Assembly (NCBI RefSeq): GCF_035222375.1
Contig: NC_085890.1
Coordinates: 1,550,001 to 1,614,000 of the forward strand
Length of the DNA: 64,000 bases
Reading direction: 5' to 3'
DNA from: Podospora pseudocomata
Lineage: Eukaryota > Ascomycota > Sordariomycetes > Sordariales > Podosporaceae
This document shows positions 47,601 through 61,606 of this stretch, piece after piece (the stretch's first letter is position 1; every line of letters begins with the position of its first letter). Below the pieces are notes generated by a model. The model ran no database searches, had not been told where the DNA came from, and worked only from the letters and a program-made list of their open reading frames with translations. A program made the position numbers and the translations under genes.

Positions 47601-48558
47601 CCTGAGAAAGACTCGGTCTTGACAATCAATACCGCCGTGGTATTCTCATTGCCCATGACCATGGCCGCTCCTTTGCATTTCAAGTGAATTGGCAAGGTTT
47701 GCAAAAAGAGTGGTATGTCATCCACTCCGCTCGGGCTGCTGCTCTCCTCATCCCTGCCTGTATCAGAAGCAGACGATAGGAAGCTGTCGCGCCTTTTCTC
47801 TTGAGTGTCCGATCGGTCGTTCTGGGTGGTGAAGCGTCCTGCTGATGGGCTTCTGGACGCACTTGACCGTCGCGATCGGCGTCGGCACAAACGAGAGGGA
47901 GGACCAGCCGGCACATCTTTATCGTCCAATCCATGATATACCTCATCCACCAACTTCTCGGAGTTTGAAAGACCAGCTACTATCGAGTCGTAGGCCGGGC
48001 TCCGATTGTATATAAACCACTCCAAGCCACGGAGTGAAACTACAACACGGCACGGTGTCCTCCTTGATTGTTCGTCGGAAGCAACATCTTGCTTGTTTCC
48101 CTTGCCCTTTGCCTTCCCAATCTCCACATGCCGGACCCTTCGTAGCCAGTATGCCCATGTGATGTGTCCATTCTGAACTAGAATCGTCTCGTTATTGCCG
48201 TGATATCGAAGACCGGTGAAGAAGATGCGTCCAGCGAGCAAGGATATTTGGAGCGCCTGTATGTCGATGTAGATTCGGTATTGGTGCCATGTGTACGTTC
48301 GTATCCCCCACGAGACAATCGACGCGAAGACTCTGTTGAAGTAGAGCAAGGAGAATGTTGATCTTTTGCTGGGTGGTAAGCATCACATGCCTATATGGGC
48401 TCCTCATGCATCACCCACTTACAAGACACCACAAGCTATCAGGATCCCGCAAAATTGCCTGCCAACAAGCCATTAGTCGATATATTCATGCTAAACCATC
48501 TTATTATACCAAGAGCTTACGCATTGAAGGCAGTTTCATTGCTGAACCAGCCCGACAT
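38627..48558 (-). CDS. CSF1: CSF1, giant bridge-like lipid transfer protein
   Basis: Three exons (48521-48558, 48423-48458, 38627-48362) give about 3269 residues; the last exon is a 9.7-kb uninterrupted frame. Csf1 (animal Tweek/BLTP1) is a rod-shaped lipid channel anchored in the endoplasmic reticulum that moves phospholipid between membranes. It has been linked in yeast to GPI-anchor synthesis and cold growth. Evidence: an N-terminal membrane helix (residues ~14-35, CGILIACGV then YFNRVFASIVSW), then the hallmark YIDIQALQISLLAGRIFF and NGHITWAYWLRRVRHVEI of the repeating beta groove. It also has WVIKLSINGGSVNYGPWADRHR, YGWLDIKAP, LPPAEPTYMCNWDLSVG, and the C-terminal block EEPVIETPQLRDMGEATPPLEWIGLHRERLP. 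All match the yeast order. Disordered loops carry Asp runs. The start ATG 48558 is chosen because it extends the frame through two short exons into the membrane helix. The 3' acceptor of intron 2 is ambiguous by 6 bases. Confidence 0.93.
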
Positions 48559-49220
48559 ATTGGTGAGTTGATGGTGGGTTCGTCTCGCCACAGGCGCCGC
48601 GTTGCTGTTGAACCCCTTTCAAGCCGTATGCGCCGCTCCCCATTCCGCCGTAAGAAAGTGGAAAGGTAAAGTCAAATTCTATCGCATGTCAAAAGAAATA
48701 TTCCGCGCGACCCAAAACTCCGGTAGCAAAAGACAAAAAATGTATGGACCTTGTATTGCAAGAGCAATCCGGCTCAGTTGTAATTGGAAAGCTTCAGACA
48801 CGGACCAGAAGTGCTGTCGCGACACTGTCGACAGGGGGGTAGAGTCCACTGAGAGACTGTGCGTTACTGAAAGCAGGTTGCCGGCGGGCATCCCGCTCTC
48901 AAGAACCCGGCAGGCAACTGGCGCAACAATTTTGTTCCCTACCGGCGCGTGGGTGGAAGGTACTTTGATACATGCCTAGCGCTGTAACACCCCAGCCAAG
49001 TGCGCGGGACCACCCCAGTTGCCTCTGCGGCGCTGTTTGGAGCTTCTGGCCCGGAGGATCGTCGTCATCTCAACCGCCTCCAACACAACCACACAACGTC
49101 GTTATCTGGGAGTTTTGTGCTCCACCACCATGCACTTCGCACCTTTGAAGGCTGCTTTTCCCACCGGTTGATCCCGGTATTTGCTTACATTCCCACGTCT
49201 GTCCAGCACCCATCGTGACA
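48559..49220. promoter_or_regulatory. Shared 5' region between CSF1 and TMEM184
   Basis: 662 bp between two divergent start codons. No convincing gene. Probable promoters of both genes, with no specific site identified. Confidence 0.55.
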
Positions 49221-51209
49221 ATGGGGGGCTCAGGTCAGAAGTTCGAGACCATCACAACTGTGGTTGCTGGTGTCGCGTCCATTATCGCGACCTTGTTGTC
49301 TATTGTGTATGGTTCCCTCTAGCTTCTGTGTCTTGCCCCGGGTCAAGGCTCTCCACTAGTATGTCCCGTTAACTGACTCGTTTGTTGAACAGATCGATAT
49401 GGCTGCAGACGTGAGTCCATACCCAAGTGTGACATCCACCATGAGACGAATCCCAGTAACAGCGAAATAGTAAGAATTACCGGAAGCCGTTGCTACAACG
49501 CTATGTCGTCCGCATCCTCCTAATGGTCCCCATTTACTCCATTGCCTCGTGGTCCAGCATGGTCTCGCGAACAGCCGCCGACATACTCGACCCGATACGA
49601 GATATCTACGAGGCCTTCACGATCTACACCTTTTTCCAGCTCTTGATCAACTACCTTAGTGGTGAGAGGGCATTGATTATCATGACACATGGTCGGAAGC
49701 CTGTTCACCACGTATGGCCCCTGAACCATGTGCTACCTCCCTTCGACATATCTGACCCGCATACCTTCCTCGCCATCAAACGCGGTATTCTACAGTATGC
49801 GTGGCTCAAGCCTTTGCTTGCACTAGCGACGGTCATCATGAAGGCTACTGGTACATTCCACGACGGCAGAATTCAACTCGACTCGGGATACCTTTGGAGC
49901 GGTCTTATCTACAACGCCAGTGTGACTATCAGTCTGTATGCTCTGGGCCTCTTCTGGGTCTGCATGAATGACGATCTCAAGCCTTTCCGGCCGATGCCCA
50001 AGTTCTTGTGCGTCAAGCTTGTGATTTTTGCCTCGTATTGGCAAGGCTTTGCCTTGTCGATATTGGTTTGGCTCGGTGTCATCCCAGAGGGCGCCGACAA
50101 GTCTTCAGAGAGTATGGCTGCTGCCATTCAGGATTTTTTGATATGCATCGAGATGCCGGCCTTTGCCATCGCTCACTGGTATGCTTTTTCGTGGCACGAT
50201 TTTGCCGACAACAGGATTTCTTCGGCAAGAATGCCTGTACTGTATGCTGCGAGAGATGCTTTCGGAATCCGCGACCTCATTCAGGACTCCAAGGAGACAT
50301 TCTCAGGAGACAAATACGGCTATCGAGTCTTTGATTCTGGGGACAAGATCATGGCCCATGAAGCCTCCCGATCACGACTGGCTCGCATCAAGGAAGGCAT
50401 GCGCTATGAAAGGGGAGGCAAGGGCAAATACTGGATTCCGAGGCCTGATGAGATCAACCAGACGACACCTCTGCTCGGTAACAACGGCGGGCCAAGTCGT
50501 CGAAACGGGTCTCAGTCACCACATACTAACGATCAAGATGAGTTGATACTTGATCCAGATGAAGAAGCTCTCTACAACAGTGCCAGGAAGCTTGAGTTTG
50601 GGGATTGGAACGTAGGTGGCGTCTCTGCTCACATCACGGTTTCCGTTACTGATCAAGATTTAGTACCCGGTCATCACAGCAAATCAGCCAGCAAGTGAGA
50701 GGTACCGGTCGCCGTTCCCCAGCCCATATCAACAAAGCCCCTCACGACGTACACCCGATGGTAGCTTTTACCAGCGCTCTTCCACAAGCTCGGTTCCTTC
50801 GTTGAATTCGAATGCGGCAATAGACCGCAGAAAGAAGCAAGCACCAGAAGGACCACAAGCTGGTATCGATGACAAGAAAGGAAAGAACAAGGCCAAGGGG
50901 TCCAGCTCAACTGGAGTTGGTGGTGCTGATCCACTCGAAATTGCCTATGGTCCAACAATAGGAACGCACAAAGAGATTACCGAGGACGACTTTAACGTTG
51001 ATGTCGAAAGCGGCTTGCACAAACCACAAGATCATGAGTTTGTTGAGCCTCATCCTACGCCTCCTCCACGGGAGGATGACGAGAGCCCGATCAATGAGGA
51101 ACGTGGACAATGGGAACGGAGTGATGGTGATGGTGCAGATGACAGCCACAAAAGCCCCCAGTATGCAACTGGGAGCGAAGAGGAGTTCCAGAATGTCTGG
51201 GGACGGTGA
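49221..51209 (+). CDS. TMEM184 / DUF300 (organic solute transporter alpha-like) membrane protein
   Basis: Four exons (49221-49306, 49393-49410, 49471-50611, 50664-51209) with introns of 86, 60 and 52 bp give 596 residues. Exon 2 is an 18-base microexon encoding SIWLQ between split codons, needed to restore VSIWLQTKNYRKPLLQRYVVRI. The first ~300 residues carry about seven hydrophobic segments, starting with IITTVVAGVASIIATLLSIV-type sequence. Family hallmarks are RILLMVPIYSIASW, DIYEAFTIYTFFQLLINYLSGERALI, FLAIKRGILQYAWLKPLL, and EMPAFAIAHWYAFSWHDF (PF03619). The C-terminal half is hydrophilic: KYGYRVFDSGDKIMAHE, then disordered with Arg- and Glu-rich tracts. The family has been placed at the vacuole or endomembranes. 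Function in fungi is not settled; transport or signalling has been proposed. Confidence 0.92.
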
Positions 51210-52867
51210 TTGAAGTTGTTGATTTTGCCACCTTTTGAGCATTCGTCGAGGTTCTTTTTAGATACCCGCCTTGAAGATGAATCAGGTTTTATGTACACGG
51301 TTATGGATGTCTGGGTTAGTCTGAGCATTACATGGAGTTGGTGGCGGCGAGGGCATGGTTTGCGAGCGTATCTTTACACACTGCTTTGGAATAATAACAC
51401 AGAGTTACTCTTCAAACGTCTTTGGACCATAGGTCAAGGGCTTGCTTGACCTTAAGGTGTTTACGTTGCCCCCGGGTGTAATGTGAATCGTGACGTCTAG
51501 CAGGCACTGGCTAGATAATCTAGCCTGCGGCAAGTGGCAAATCCGGCAATCCGAGCCAAGCCACTTGTAGCTTGGAATTCAAGCTCTTTGGGCAGCGATC
51601 CAGATCCACATGAGGTTCGTGAAAGCACGGTTCAGCTGAAGCTCAGCTTTGCTTGTGCTCAGAAGCTCATGAGCTCTCATTCAACCTCATCATCGAGGAA
51701 TGGACACGGTGGGTGTAACCATGTCCTGTACAGTATACCTAGGTACCCTGTTAAAACCGAGATGCAACTTTGTATCCGTATCAGCCAGAGGTTCGAACTT
51801 CACGGCTCCACCGGTTTTTTTAATTGTTTCTTCTTCCTTGCCTAGGCGCCGTTGATAAGGCCAGCGTTAACCCCGCAGTTTCCGTTATGCCCATGGCATG
51901 GTCCCACTAACCGGTGCAACCCTTGTGAGAAAAAAAAAATCAACAGGCCACAATGTAGTGTGACATTTTGTGGTTTCGGTGTCTGGCGCTAGCGGTGTTT
52001 GATGCGAAACGAGCTGCCGAAAACAGTGGTCAATTGGAGCTCCAACGGCGAGAGGTGGCTGGCAAAAGGGCGAGCTTTCCAGTTCCTTCACCTTGATTTG
52101 TGAGCTTCCTCGACGTTGCTGTTGCAATGTGGTCTGTGCTTTTTGGCCATCCTCGAAAGAAAAGAGGGGCCTCATCCCTACCTACTTGGACGTAAGCGGG
52201 GTCTAAGCTCCGAGAGCACCTCAAAGCAAGTGCTTGTTGCTGGAAATAAAAAGGTCGAGGTTTGAAGAAATTATAAGCTCTCGAGACAGGGTCGAGTAGA
52301 AGAAAAATAAGACATCAAAACCATCAGCCAACTGATATTATCCTCAAGGTATGCATAACAATATCCATCTATGCCTGTCTGCCTGCTGCTGCCGCGGGGG
52401 TTCTCTTTTTTTTTTTGGGCCGGATTGGCGAGGGGAAAGAGAGAGAGGAGGGGGAGGGGCAAAACAGGGCTTGACCCTCCCATGTCAGTTACATCAGCCG
52501 ACGCACAAGTGGCAGGGGGCCAATAGAGGGGCACCAAATCCACCAAATCGATATCATCGAGCCCCACCAATTGTTACCCCTCCACCTTCCCCTCCCCATC
52601 GCCTTTTTTTCACCTTTTTCTCTCCCTCACAGCAGGCTTCGCATCCCACCGGCTCTGCTTTCTCAACCCTCTCTGTTTTTTGTTAGCTGTCGGTCTGGGG
52701 CTGATAGCTGATCCACTGAAGCAGGACTACGGTACCCTGGTTAGCCGACTCTCGGGTTTGCTCGACCAACTTTAGGGAAGAAAATTTCTCTGCTCGCGGA
52801 GTTTCTTCACCTCGACACCATCAACCAAAAAACCCATTTCTAGGAGGTACTCGTCAATACCGCCAAG
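51210..52867. other. Spacer and eEF2 promoter region
   Basis: 1.66 kb. The left part is the 3' region of TMEM184. The right ~500 bp before 52868 is rich in CT runs (many ctccc and cttttt tracts near 52570-52690), the usual promoter and leader of a strongly expressed fungal gene. Frames found are short and domain-free. No RNA gene seen. Confidence 0.55.
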
Positions 52868-55798
52868 ATGGTCAAGTAAGTGCCTCTTCACGCCGTCGTA
52901 TACCTCTGCTCGTCTCTAGCGCTTCGAGGGCTCGTTGTCGATGACCTCTGTCCGACGGCATCGATGCGCGCACCCAGGTTACCCCGCCCGGAGATAGCAA
53001 CAAGACTGAGCAGAGGTGTTGCACGACAACACGTAGGTGATGGCGATGATGTTAACCATGGTCCCTCTGCAGCTTCACTATCGACGAGATCCGTGCCTTG
53101 ATGGGTAAGTCTTCCTCTCTTCGTCGCTGAGTATGTCGGCGCCATCTCGAGATATCATGCTGACCCTCCCCTCCAGACAAGCCCACGAACGTGCGCAACA
53201 TGTCCGTCATTGCGCACGTCGATCACGGCAAGTCCACCCTGACCGACTCTCTGCTGGCCAAGGCTGGTATTATCTCCTCGGGAAAGGCCGGTGAGGCTCG
53301 TGCGACAGATACCAGAGCCGACGAGCAAGAACGTGGTATCACCATCAAGTCCACTGCCATCTCCCTGTATGGTACTCTTCCCGAGGAGGAGGATCTCAAG
53401 GACATTGTTGGCCAGAAGACCGACGGTTAGTAATCATCCATCAGTTTTGCTTGCTGGTTAGGGCTGCGAAATGCTGACTGTCGATTCACAGGCAAGGATT
53501 TCTTGATCAACTTGATCGACTCGCCCGGTCACGTTGATTTCTCTTCTGAAGTCACTGCCGCTCTCCGTGTCACCGATGGTGCTCTCGTCGTCGTCGACAC
53601 CGTCGAGGGTGTGTGCGTCCAGACCGAGACTGTGCTCCGCCAGGCTCTCGGTGAGCGCATCAAGCCCGTTATCATCATCAACAAGGTCGATCGCGCTCTT
53701 CTCGAGCTCCAGGTCTCCAAGGAGGATCTTTACCAGTCCTTCTCCCGTACCATCGAGTCCGTCAACGTCATCATCTCCACCTACTTCGACAAGTCGCTGG
53801 GTGATGTCCAGGTCTACCCCGACAAGGGCACCGTCGCCTTCGGTTCCGGTCTCCACGGCTGGGCTTTCACCATCCGTCAGTTCGCTACCCGTTACGCCAA
53901 GAAGTTTGGTGTCGACCGCAACAAGATGATGGAGCGTCTCTGGGGCGACAACTACTTCAACCCCAAGACCAAGAAGTGGACCAAGAACGGCACCGCTGAC
54001 GGTGGTGCTCAGCTCGAGCGCGCTTTCTGCCAATTCATCTTGGACCCCATCTTCAAGATCTTCGCCGCTGTCATGAACTTCAAGAAGGACGAGGTTACTA
54101 CCCTCCTCGAGAAGCTCAACCTCAAGCTCGCTGTCGATGACCGTGAGAAGGAGGGCAAGCAGCTCCTCAAGGCTGTCATGCGCACTTTCCTTCCCGCCGC
54201 TGACTGCTTGTTGGAGATGATGATTCTTCACCTTCCTTCCCCCGTCACTGCCCAGAAGTACCGTGTCGAGACTCTCTACGAGGGTCCCGCTGATGACGAG
54301 GCTGCCGTCGGTATCCGTGACTGCGACCCCAAGGGTCCTCTCATGCTTTACGTCTCCAAGATGGTTCCCACTTCCGATAAGGGTCGTTTCTACGCTTTCG
54401 GTCGTGTCTTCTCCGGTACCGTCCGTTCCGGTCTCAAGGTCCGCATCCAGGGCCCCAACTACACCCCCGGCAAGAAGGAGGATCTCTTCATCAAGGCCAT
54501 TCAGCGCACCGTCCTCATGATGGGTGGCAAGGTCGAGCCTATCGATGATATGCCCGCTGGTAACATTGTCGGCTTGGTTGGTGTTGATCAGTTCTTGCTC
54601 AAGTCTGGTACCCTCACCACCATCGACACCGCCCACAACCTCAAGGTCATGAAGTTCTCCGTCTCCCCCGTCGTGCAGCGCTCCGTCCAGGTCAAGAACG
54701 CCCAGGATCTTCCCAAGCTTGTCGAAGGTCTCAAGCGTCTCTCCAAGTCCGACCCTTGCGTCCTTACCATGACCAACGAGTCCGGTGAGCACGTCGTTGC
54801 TGGTGCTGGTGAGCTCCATCTCGAGATTTGCTTGAAGGATCTCGAGGAGGACCACGCTGGTGTCCCTCTCATCATCTCCGACCCCGTCGTCCAGTACCGT
54901 GAGTCCGTCACTACCAAGTCCAGCATGACTGCTCTCTCCAAGTCCCCCAACAAGCACAACCGTCTCTACATGGTTGCTGAGCCCATTGAGGAGGAACTTT
55001 CCGGTGCTATCGAGGCCGGCCGCATCAACCCCCGTGATGATTTCAAGGCCCGTGCCCGTGTCCTTGCCGATGACTTCGGCTGGGATGTCACCGATGCCCG
55101 CAAGATCTGGGCTTTCGGTCCCGATGGCAACGGTGCCAACTTGCTCGTCGACCAGACCAAGGCCGTCCAGTACCTCAACGAAATCAAGGACTCCGTCGTC
55201 TCTGGTTTCCAGTGGGCCACCCGTGAGGGTCCCGTTGCTGAGGAGCCCATGCGCAGCATCCGCTTCAACATCCTCGATGTTACCCTCCACGCCGATGCTA
55301 TCCATCGTGGTGGTGGCCAGGTTATCCCTACTGCTCGTCGTGTCCTGTACGCTTCTGCTCTTCTTGCCGAGCCCTGCCTTCTCGAGCCCGTCTTCTTGGT
55401 CGAGATTCAGGTCCCCGAGCAGGCCATGGGCGGTGTCTACGGCGTCCTTACCCGCCGCAGAGGTCACGTCTTCGCCGAGGAGCAGCGCCCCGGCACTCCT
55501 CTTTTCAACATCAAGGCCTACCTCCCAGTCATGGAGTCCTTCGGTTTCAACGCCGATCTCCGCCAGGGTACTTCCGGCCAGGCTTTCCCCCAGTCCGTCT
55601 TCGACCATTGGCAACAATTCCCCGGTGGCAACCCCATCGATGCCACCTCCAAGGCCGGTCAGCTCGTCCAGACCATGCGCAAGCGCAAGGGTCTCAAGGT
55701 CGAGGTTCCCGGTGTCGACAACGTGAGTTTTATCCTTTACATTATGATGAGCGCAACAGTCTTGCTAACAATGCATACAGTACTACGACAAGCTTTAA
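52868..55798 (+). CDS. EFT1: Translation elongation factor 2 (eEF2)
   Basis: Five exons (52868-52875, 53073-53104, 53177-53425, 53492-55722, 55781-55798) with introns of 197, 72, 66 and 58 bp give 845 residues. The first exon holds only MV plus two bases and the last only YYDKL. eEF2 is the GTPase that drives translocation of the ribosome in the cytosol. G-domain motifs are [15 protein letters not shown] (P loop), the switch region [25 protein letters not shown] (DxxG) and [10 protein letters not shown] (NKxD). The diphthamide His lies in the domain IV loop [18 protein letters not shown], and the C-terminus is [18 protein letters not shown]. Codon use is strongly biased to C/G-ending codons, as expected of a very highly expressed gene. 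The bias also leaves long open frames on the opposite strand that are not genes. The family is very conserved and the length normal. Neurospora calls it cot-3. Confidence 0.98.
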
Positions 55799-56205
55799 AT
55801 GGTGCCTGCCGATTGGCATATGACTCCTTTCCCTGTGTACTCAGCGTTATGAAAAGTTGGGGCGCATGGTTAATGTCTGGCGGTTACGACCCTGGGCGTG
55901 GAGGAGCAAAAACTAGGAAGGACGGTGGTGCGAAAAGGCAATTTCATAGAAAGTTGATGGCACCAGATTTTTCCTTGCTATACTTTTGCTTTGGGCCTGT
56001 TTTAAGTTACGTAGATATGAATTACTTGCATTGACAAAGAATTATGTTATATAATGGTGCCTAGATGTGAAGTGTCTCTTGTCATTTCTTGGAGACTTTG
56101 GATGGAAGACAGAGCGGCTGGGCAATATGTTGACCTAACAGTTTGTTCTTTTCTTATGCCAGGCCAAGTCTCCCCTTATCATGTCTGCTTCCTGCCAGCT
56201 CTATC

Positions 56206-56324
56206 ACATACGACCATAACCAGCTACAAATACGGCATCCCGTCCGCTCTGCCCTCGTCAAATAGTTGAGTGCCGAATCAGTACTCAGGTGGGAGACCAC
56301 TGGGGAATCCTCGGTGTTGTATGT
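56206..56324 (+). rRNA. 5S ribosomal RNA
   Basis: A 119-nt sequence starting acatacgaccata and ending gttgtatgt. The two ends pair as helix I, and the interior holds the expected tcccgtccgctc and ggtgggagaccac segments (the 3' control region). A T-rich run follows (tttctttttctttttttcc), serving as polymerase III stop. Lone 5S genes scattered through the genome are usual in Sordariales. This copy sits 408 bp past the eEF2 stop, and its middle part differs from the commonest Neurospora type as I remember it. Confidence 0.88.
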
Positions 56325-56774
56325 TTCTTTTTCTTTTTTTCCCCTTACATCATATTATACGACCATGCCAAAGATGACTTGCCTGTCAACAATTAACAGG
56401 ATTAGCTTCTCGTCATGTATTCTTTTGCCTTTCCTTTTGGTCGTTTTAGTGAACTCTCGCTCTATCCAGAGTTACTTTATCCTACATCGATCCTGCAGGA
56501 GTCTCCCTTGGGTCTGAAGGAAAGTATACAAAGAACAAATTTATCCCTAATGATTATCACAACGGGAACATGATCGCTTTTTGGTCTCTGTCCATTTCAT
56601 TTTCTTTCTCTTTTCCGTTAATCGCAAAATAAGGGTATCGAACACGATTATTAAAACACACAACTTTTTCTCATCCTGACCCCCCCTTTTTTTTTCTCCC
56701 CTGGCCCATTCCTCTAGCCATCTCTCTCCCCACCAACCAACCCCCTCAACAGCTATATTCGCTACACACCACCT
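56325..56774. other. Spacer between 5S and FYV7, no gene seen
   Basis: 450 bp, AT- and T-rich at the left and C/T-rich at the right (probable 3' region of FYV7). No frame or RNA feature. Confidence 0.5.
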
Positions 56775-57511
56775 TTATTTCCCCTCAACCAACCTCTCCA
56801 CCTTTTCCAGGAGTATCTTGCTCTCCCTTCCGAGTCTCATCTTGCCGTTCTTGTCCGGCCTCTTGGCCTTGTCCATTTGCCTTTTCCACTTTTCTCTCTG
56901 CTTGATCCTGTCTTCGCGTTCCTTTTGCCTCCGGGCAAATTCGGCGTTGCGGGCTTCCTGTTTTGCATTGAGTTCAGCCGCTTTGGCGAGTTCTTTTTCG
57001 TAGTAGTTGGGTTTGCGCTGCTTTTGGTTTTTGCCGCGGGAGCGGTCCCCGTTGTTGCGTTTGGGGAGAGGGGGGAAGTCAGGAGCGTTGGCGTTGGGAT
57101 TGGGGGGTTCGTCGGTTGTGAGGAGGTGGAGGCGGTCGGGGTGGAGGTCTGGCTCGGGAGCTGGGCCAGTTTGGGAGGGTGAGTTGGGTGTTGGTTCGGA
57201 GGGCGCGCCTGCTGGGTGGATTATAGGAGAGGGTGGGAGCTCGGGGAGGGCGGGGGTGGGTTCGGAGGCGTGGGCGGCTTTGATTTTGGAGTATTTTTTT
57301 TTAATTTTGGCTTTGGTGATGAGGTCTTTTTTGATTTTGGTCACTAAGAGATGGTTAGTATAAGGGCGGCGCAAGACCATTGGGGTGGCATACCCTTGCG
57401 CTTCCAGGCGCCGTCGGGGAGGTTATCGGGGCCTACTCGGAAGCCCTGGCGGAGTTTCTTTGTGAACTTGTCGGCGGCGTCGCCGCCTTCGTTGGGGCGC
57501 TTGGGTGCCAT
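56775..57511 (-). CDS. FYV7: rRNA-processing protein Fyv7 family
   Basis: Two exons (57394-57511 and 56775-57343) with a 50-bp intron give 228 residues. The start MAPKRPNEGG leads into the family signature FRVGPDNLPDGAWKRK, spliced to VTKIKKDLITKAKIKKKYSKIK. The splice makes one continuous basic helix region, which supports the exon join. The middle is Pro-rich and disordered. The C-terminus is a long Lys/Arg/Glu helix (YYEKELAKAAELNAKQEARN, then RQKEREDRIKQREKWKRQMDKA), also typical. In yeast Fyv7 is a nucleolar factor needed for 18S rRNA maturation. It lies convergent with eEF2 and the 5S gene. Confidence 0.82.
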
Positions 57512-58889
57512 TTTTGGGGTTGGTGTGATGTTGGGGTGTGTAGGTTGAATGAAGCTCGATCTACGATTGACGATACTTGGAGCTGGTGGTGGAGGGACTT
57601 TTTGCCAGAAGATTCGCGATAAGCGCGTTATCGGGACTTGGCAGTTTGGGCGGTGAAGCAATTAAAGGTGGGTCGAGTTGTGCAATGGAACGCTAGATGC
57701 GCTAATGCTCGAGGTTCGGTTAGTCACAGCCAACACATCTTCCTTTGTACTGCCGGGTATCAATCAACACTGATCAGGCGCACCAAAGAATTTGGAGATG
57801 GCGCAGAGGCACGGCAGATACGGGCTGTTTTTTCCTTTCACCAAAAGAGCTCGGGTTTCAGACACAGGGCGAGGGTGACAAGCCGGCCGGAAAGATCCAT
57901 GTTGACACTGACTGGCACCTTGAACGGCATTTGGCGGATGTGCTCCGACATGCTACCAGAAGTGGCGATGACGCACATTGGTTCTGGACAATCTGTTGGC
58001 CAACCACCTGGCGTTCGCTTTCTTGCTGTTTTCTCTCACTCATCAGCAGCCACGAGAGCCAACGGGTCTTGCTTGGTCGGACCTAAGACAAGTGCAGTCA
58101 CGACAATCCACGGGGCATCGGGCATGCCAGCGCCACCACAAAAAGAAACCACATGAAGGTACCCGACATTGTTCGTGGACATCGCTAACCCCCACTGAGC
58201 AGCGGAGTACTTAAACCGCCCACAGAAGCCCAGTCCTGGTCTAGCGTCCCCTGATGTGACCTGCCGTCACTATGAGAATCGAGCAACGTCTGAAGCTCAG
58301 AATCATTCACTCACATCGACGCAACTTTTGGTCCGAACCGTTTTCTCTTTCCCAACGCCTCGGAGCAAGTCAGCTTGCTTCATTCAGGCTCTTACAAGCC
58401 CCTGTCTGGACTTTTAATAACCCGCGCAAGGCACAGCTGCCGTTTCCAGCGCTCATCTGAGAAATAAGGAAATCGAGTGACTCGGGTCACGACCTTATCT
58501 CGGTACCGCTCGTCATTATTCATTCAGAACCCTTCTTTTCCAGCCAAAACATCAAACTGCTCTCAAATTTGCACGTATCAAACCGACTTCTTTGCTATTT
58601 GTCTTTGCTCGTCGGGTCCCTGCTCCGGTGTCACTACTGTTGTTATTTTCTTCTTATTCCGCCAACTGCTCCGAGGCCGAGCAGACAGCGCATGGCTGAG
58701 GCCCGAGGCGGAAGCAGAGGCCTTCGCGCGTGGAGAAAAAGGTCCAGCTCACGGTGCTTCAGTTTGGCCACACGCCAAGGGCACCTTGAATGACATAGGG
58801 TGACAGGAATTTGAACTCGTCTCATATTGCCGACGTCTTAATTTCTCGCTTCAAGTGGTCTGATCTGGGATTTCGAAAGTTCAAACATC
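57512..58889. promoter_or_regulatory. Shared 5' region between FYV7 and the Atos gene
   Basis: 1.38 kb between divergent start codons. ORFs of up to about 170 codons overlap each other and lack domains. No RNA feature seen. Confidence 0.5.
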
Positions 58890-61334
<2,445 letters not shown>

Positions 61335-61606
61335 GGGAGGGAGAGATGTGACATTTGGTACTAGTTAGACTACCCTCTTGTTAGAAGCTGTCAGGATCAG
61401 GACTTTTCCATCATGTAGGAGTAATTTGGAACTTTCTGGGCCGGTAGATAGAGACGACAAAGGTCATATCTTGTTAAATTCATAAAAATCACACAAATCA
61501 CATTTGGGCTTACATATACTTCCAAAGCAAAATTGCATTGGCTCTTCAATGATATATTCTTTCAAGATTGGTTATATACCTAGTCCACCCACAAAACCTA
61601 GGTCAT
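61335..61606. other. Short convergent spacer, Atos to L2HGDH
   Basis: 272 bp holding both 3' ends, AT-rich. Nothing else seen. Confidence 0.6.

Noticed and set aside
53458-55617. A 719-codon open frame antisense to eEF2
   Set aside because: It mirrors the highly biased codon use of eEF2 (C/G at third positions remove stops on the other strand), has low-complexity Leu/Asp/Gly/Val composition and no domain.
55723-56034. Extension of the eEF2 frame past 55722
   Set aside because: A normal intron (gtgagt...tacag) lies here. Splicing gives the conserved YYDKL ending, while the read-through sequence has no similarity to eEF2.
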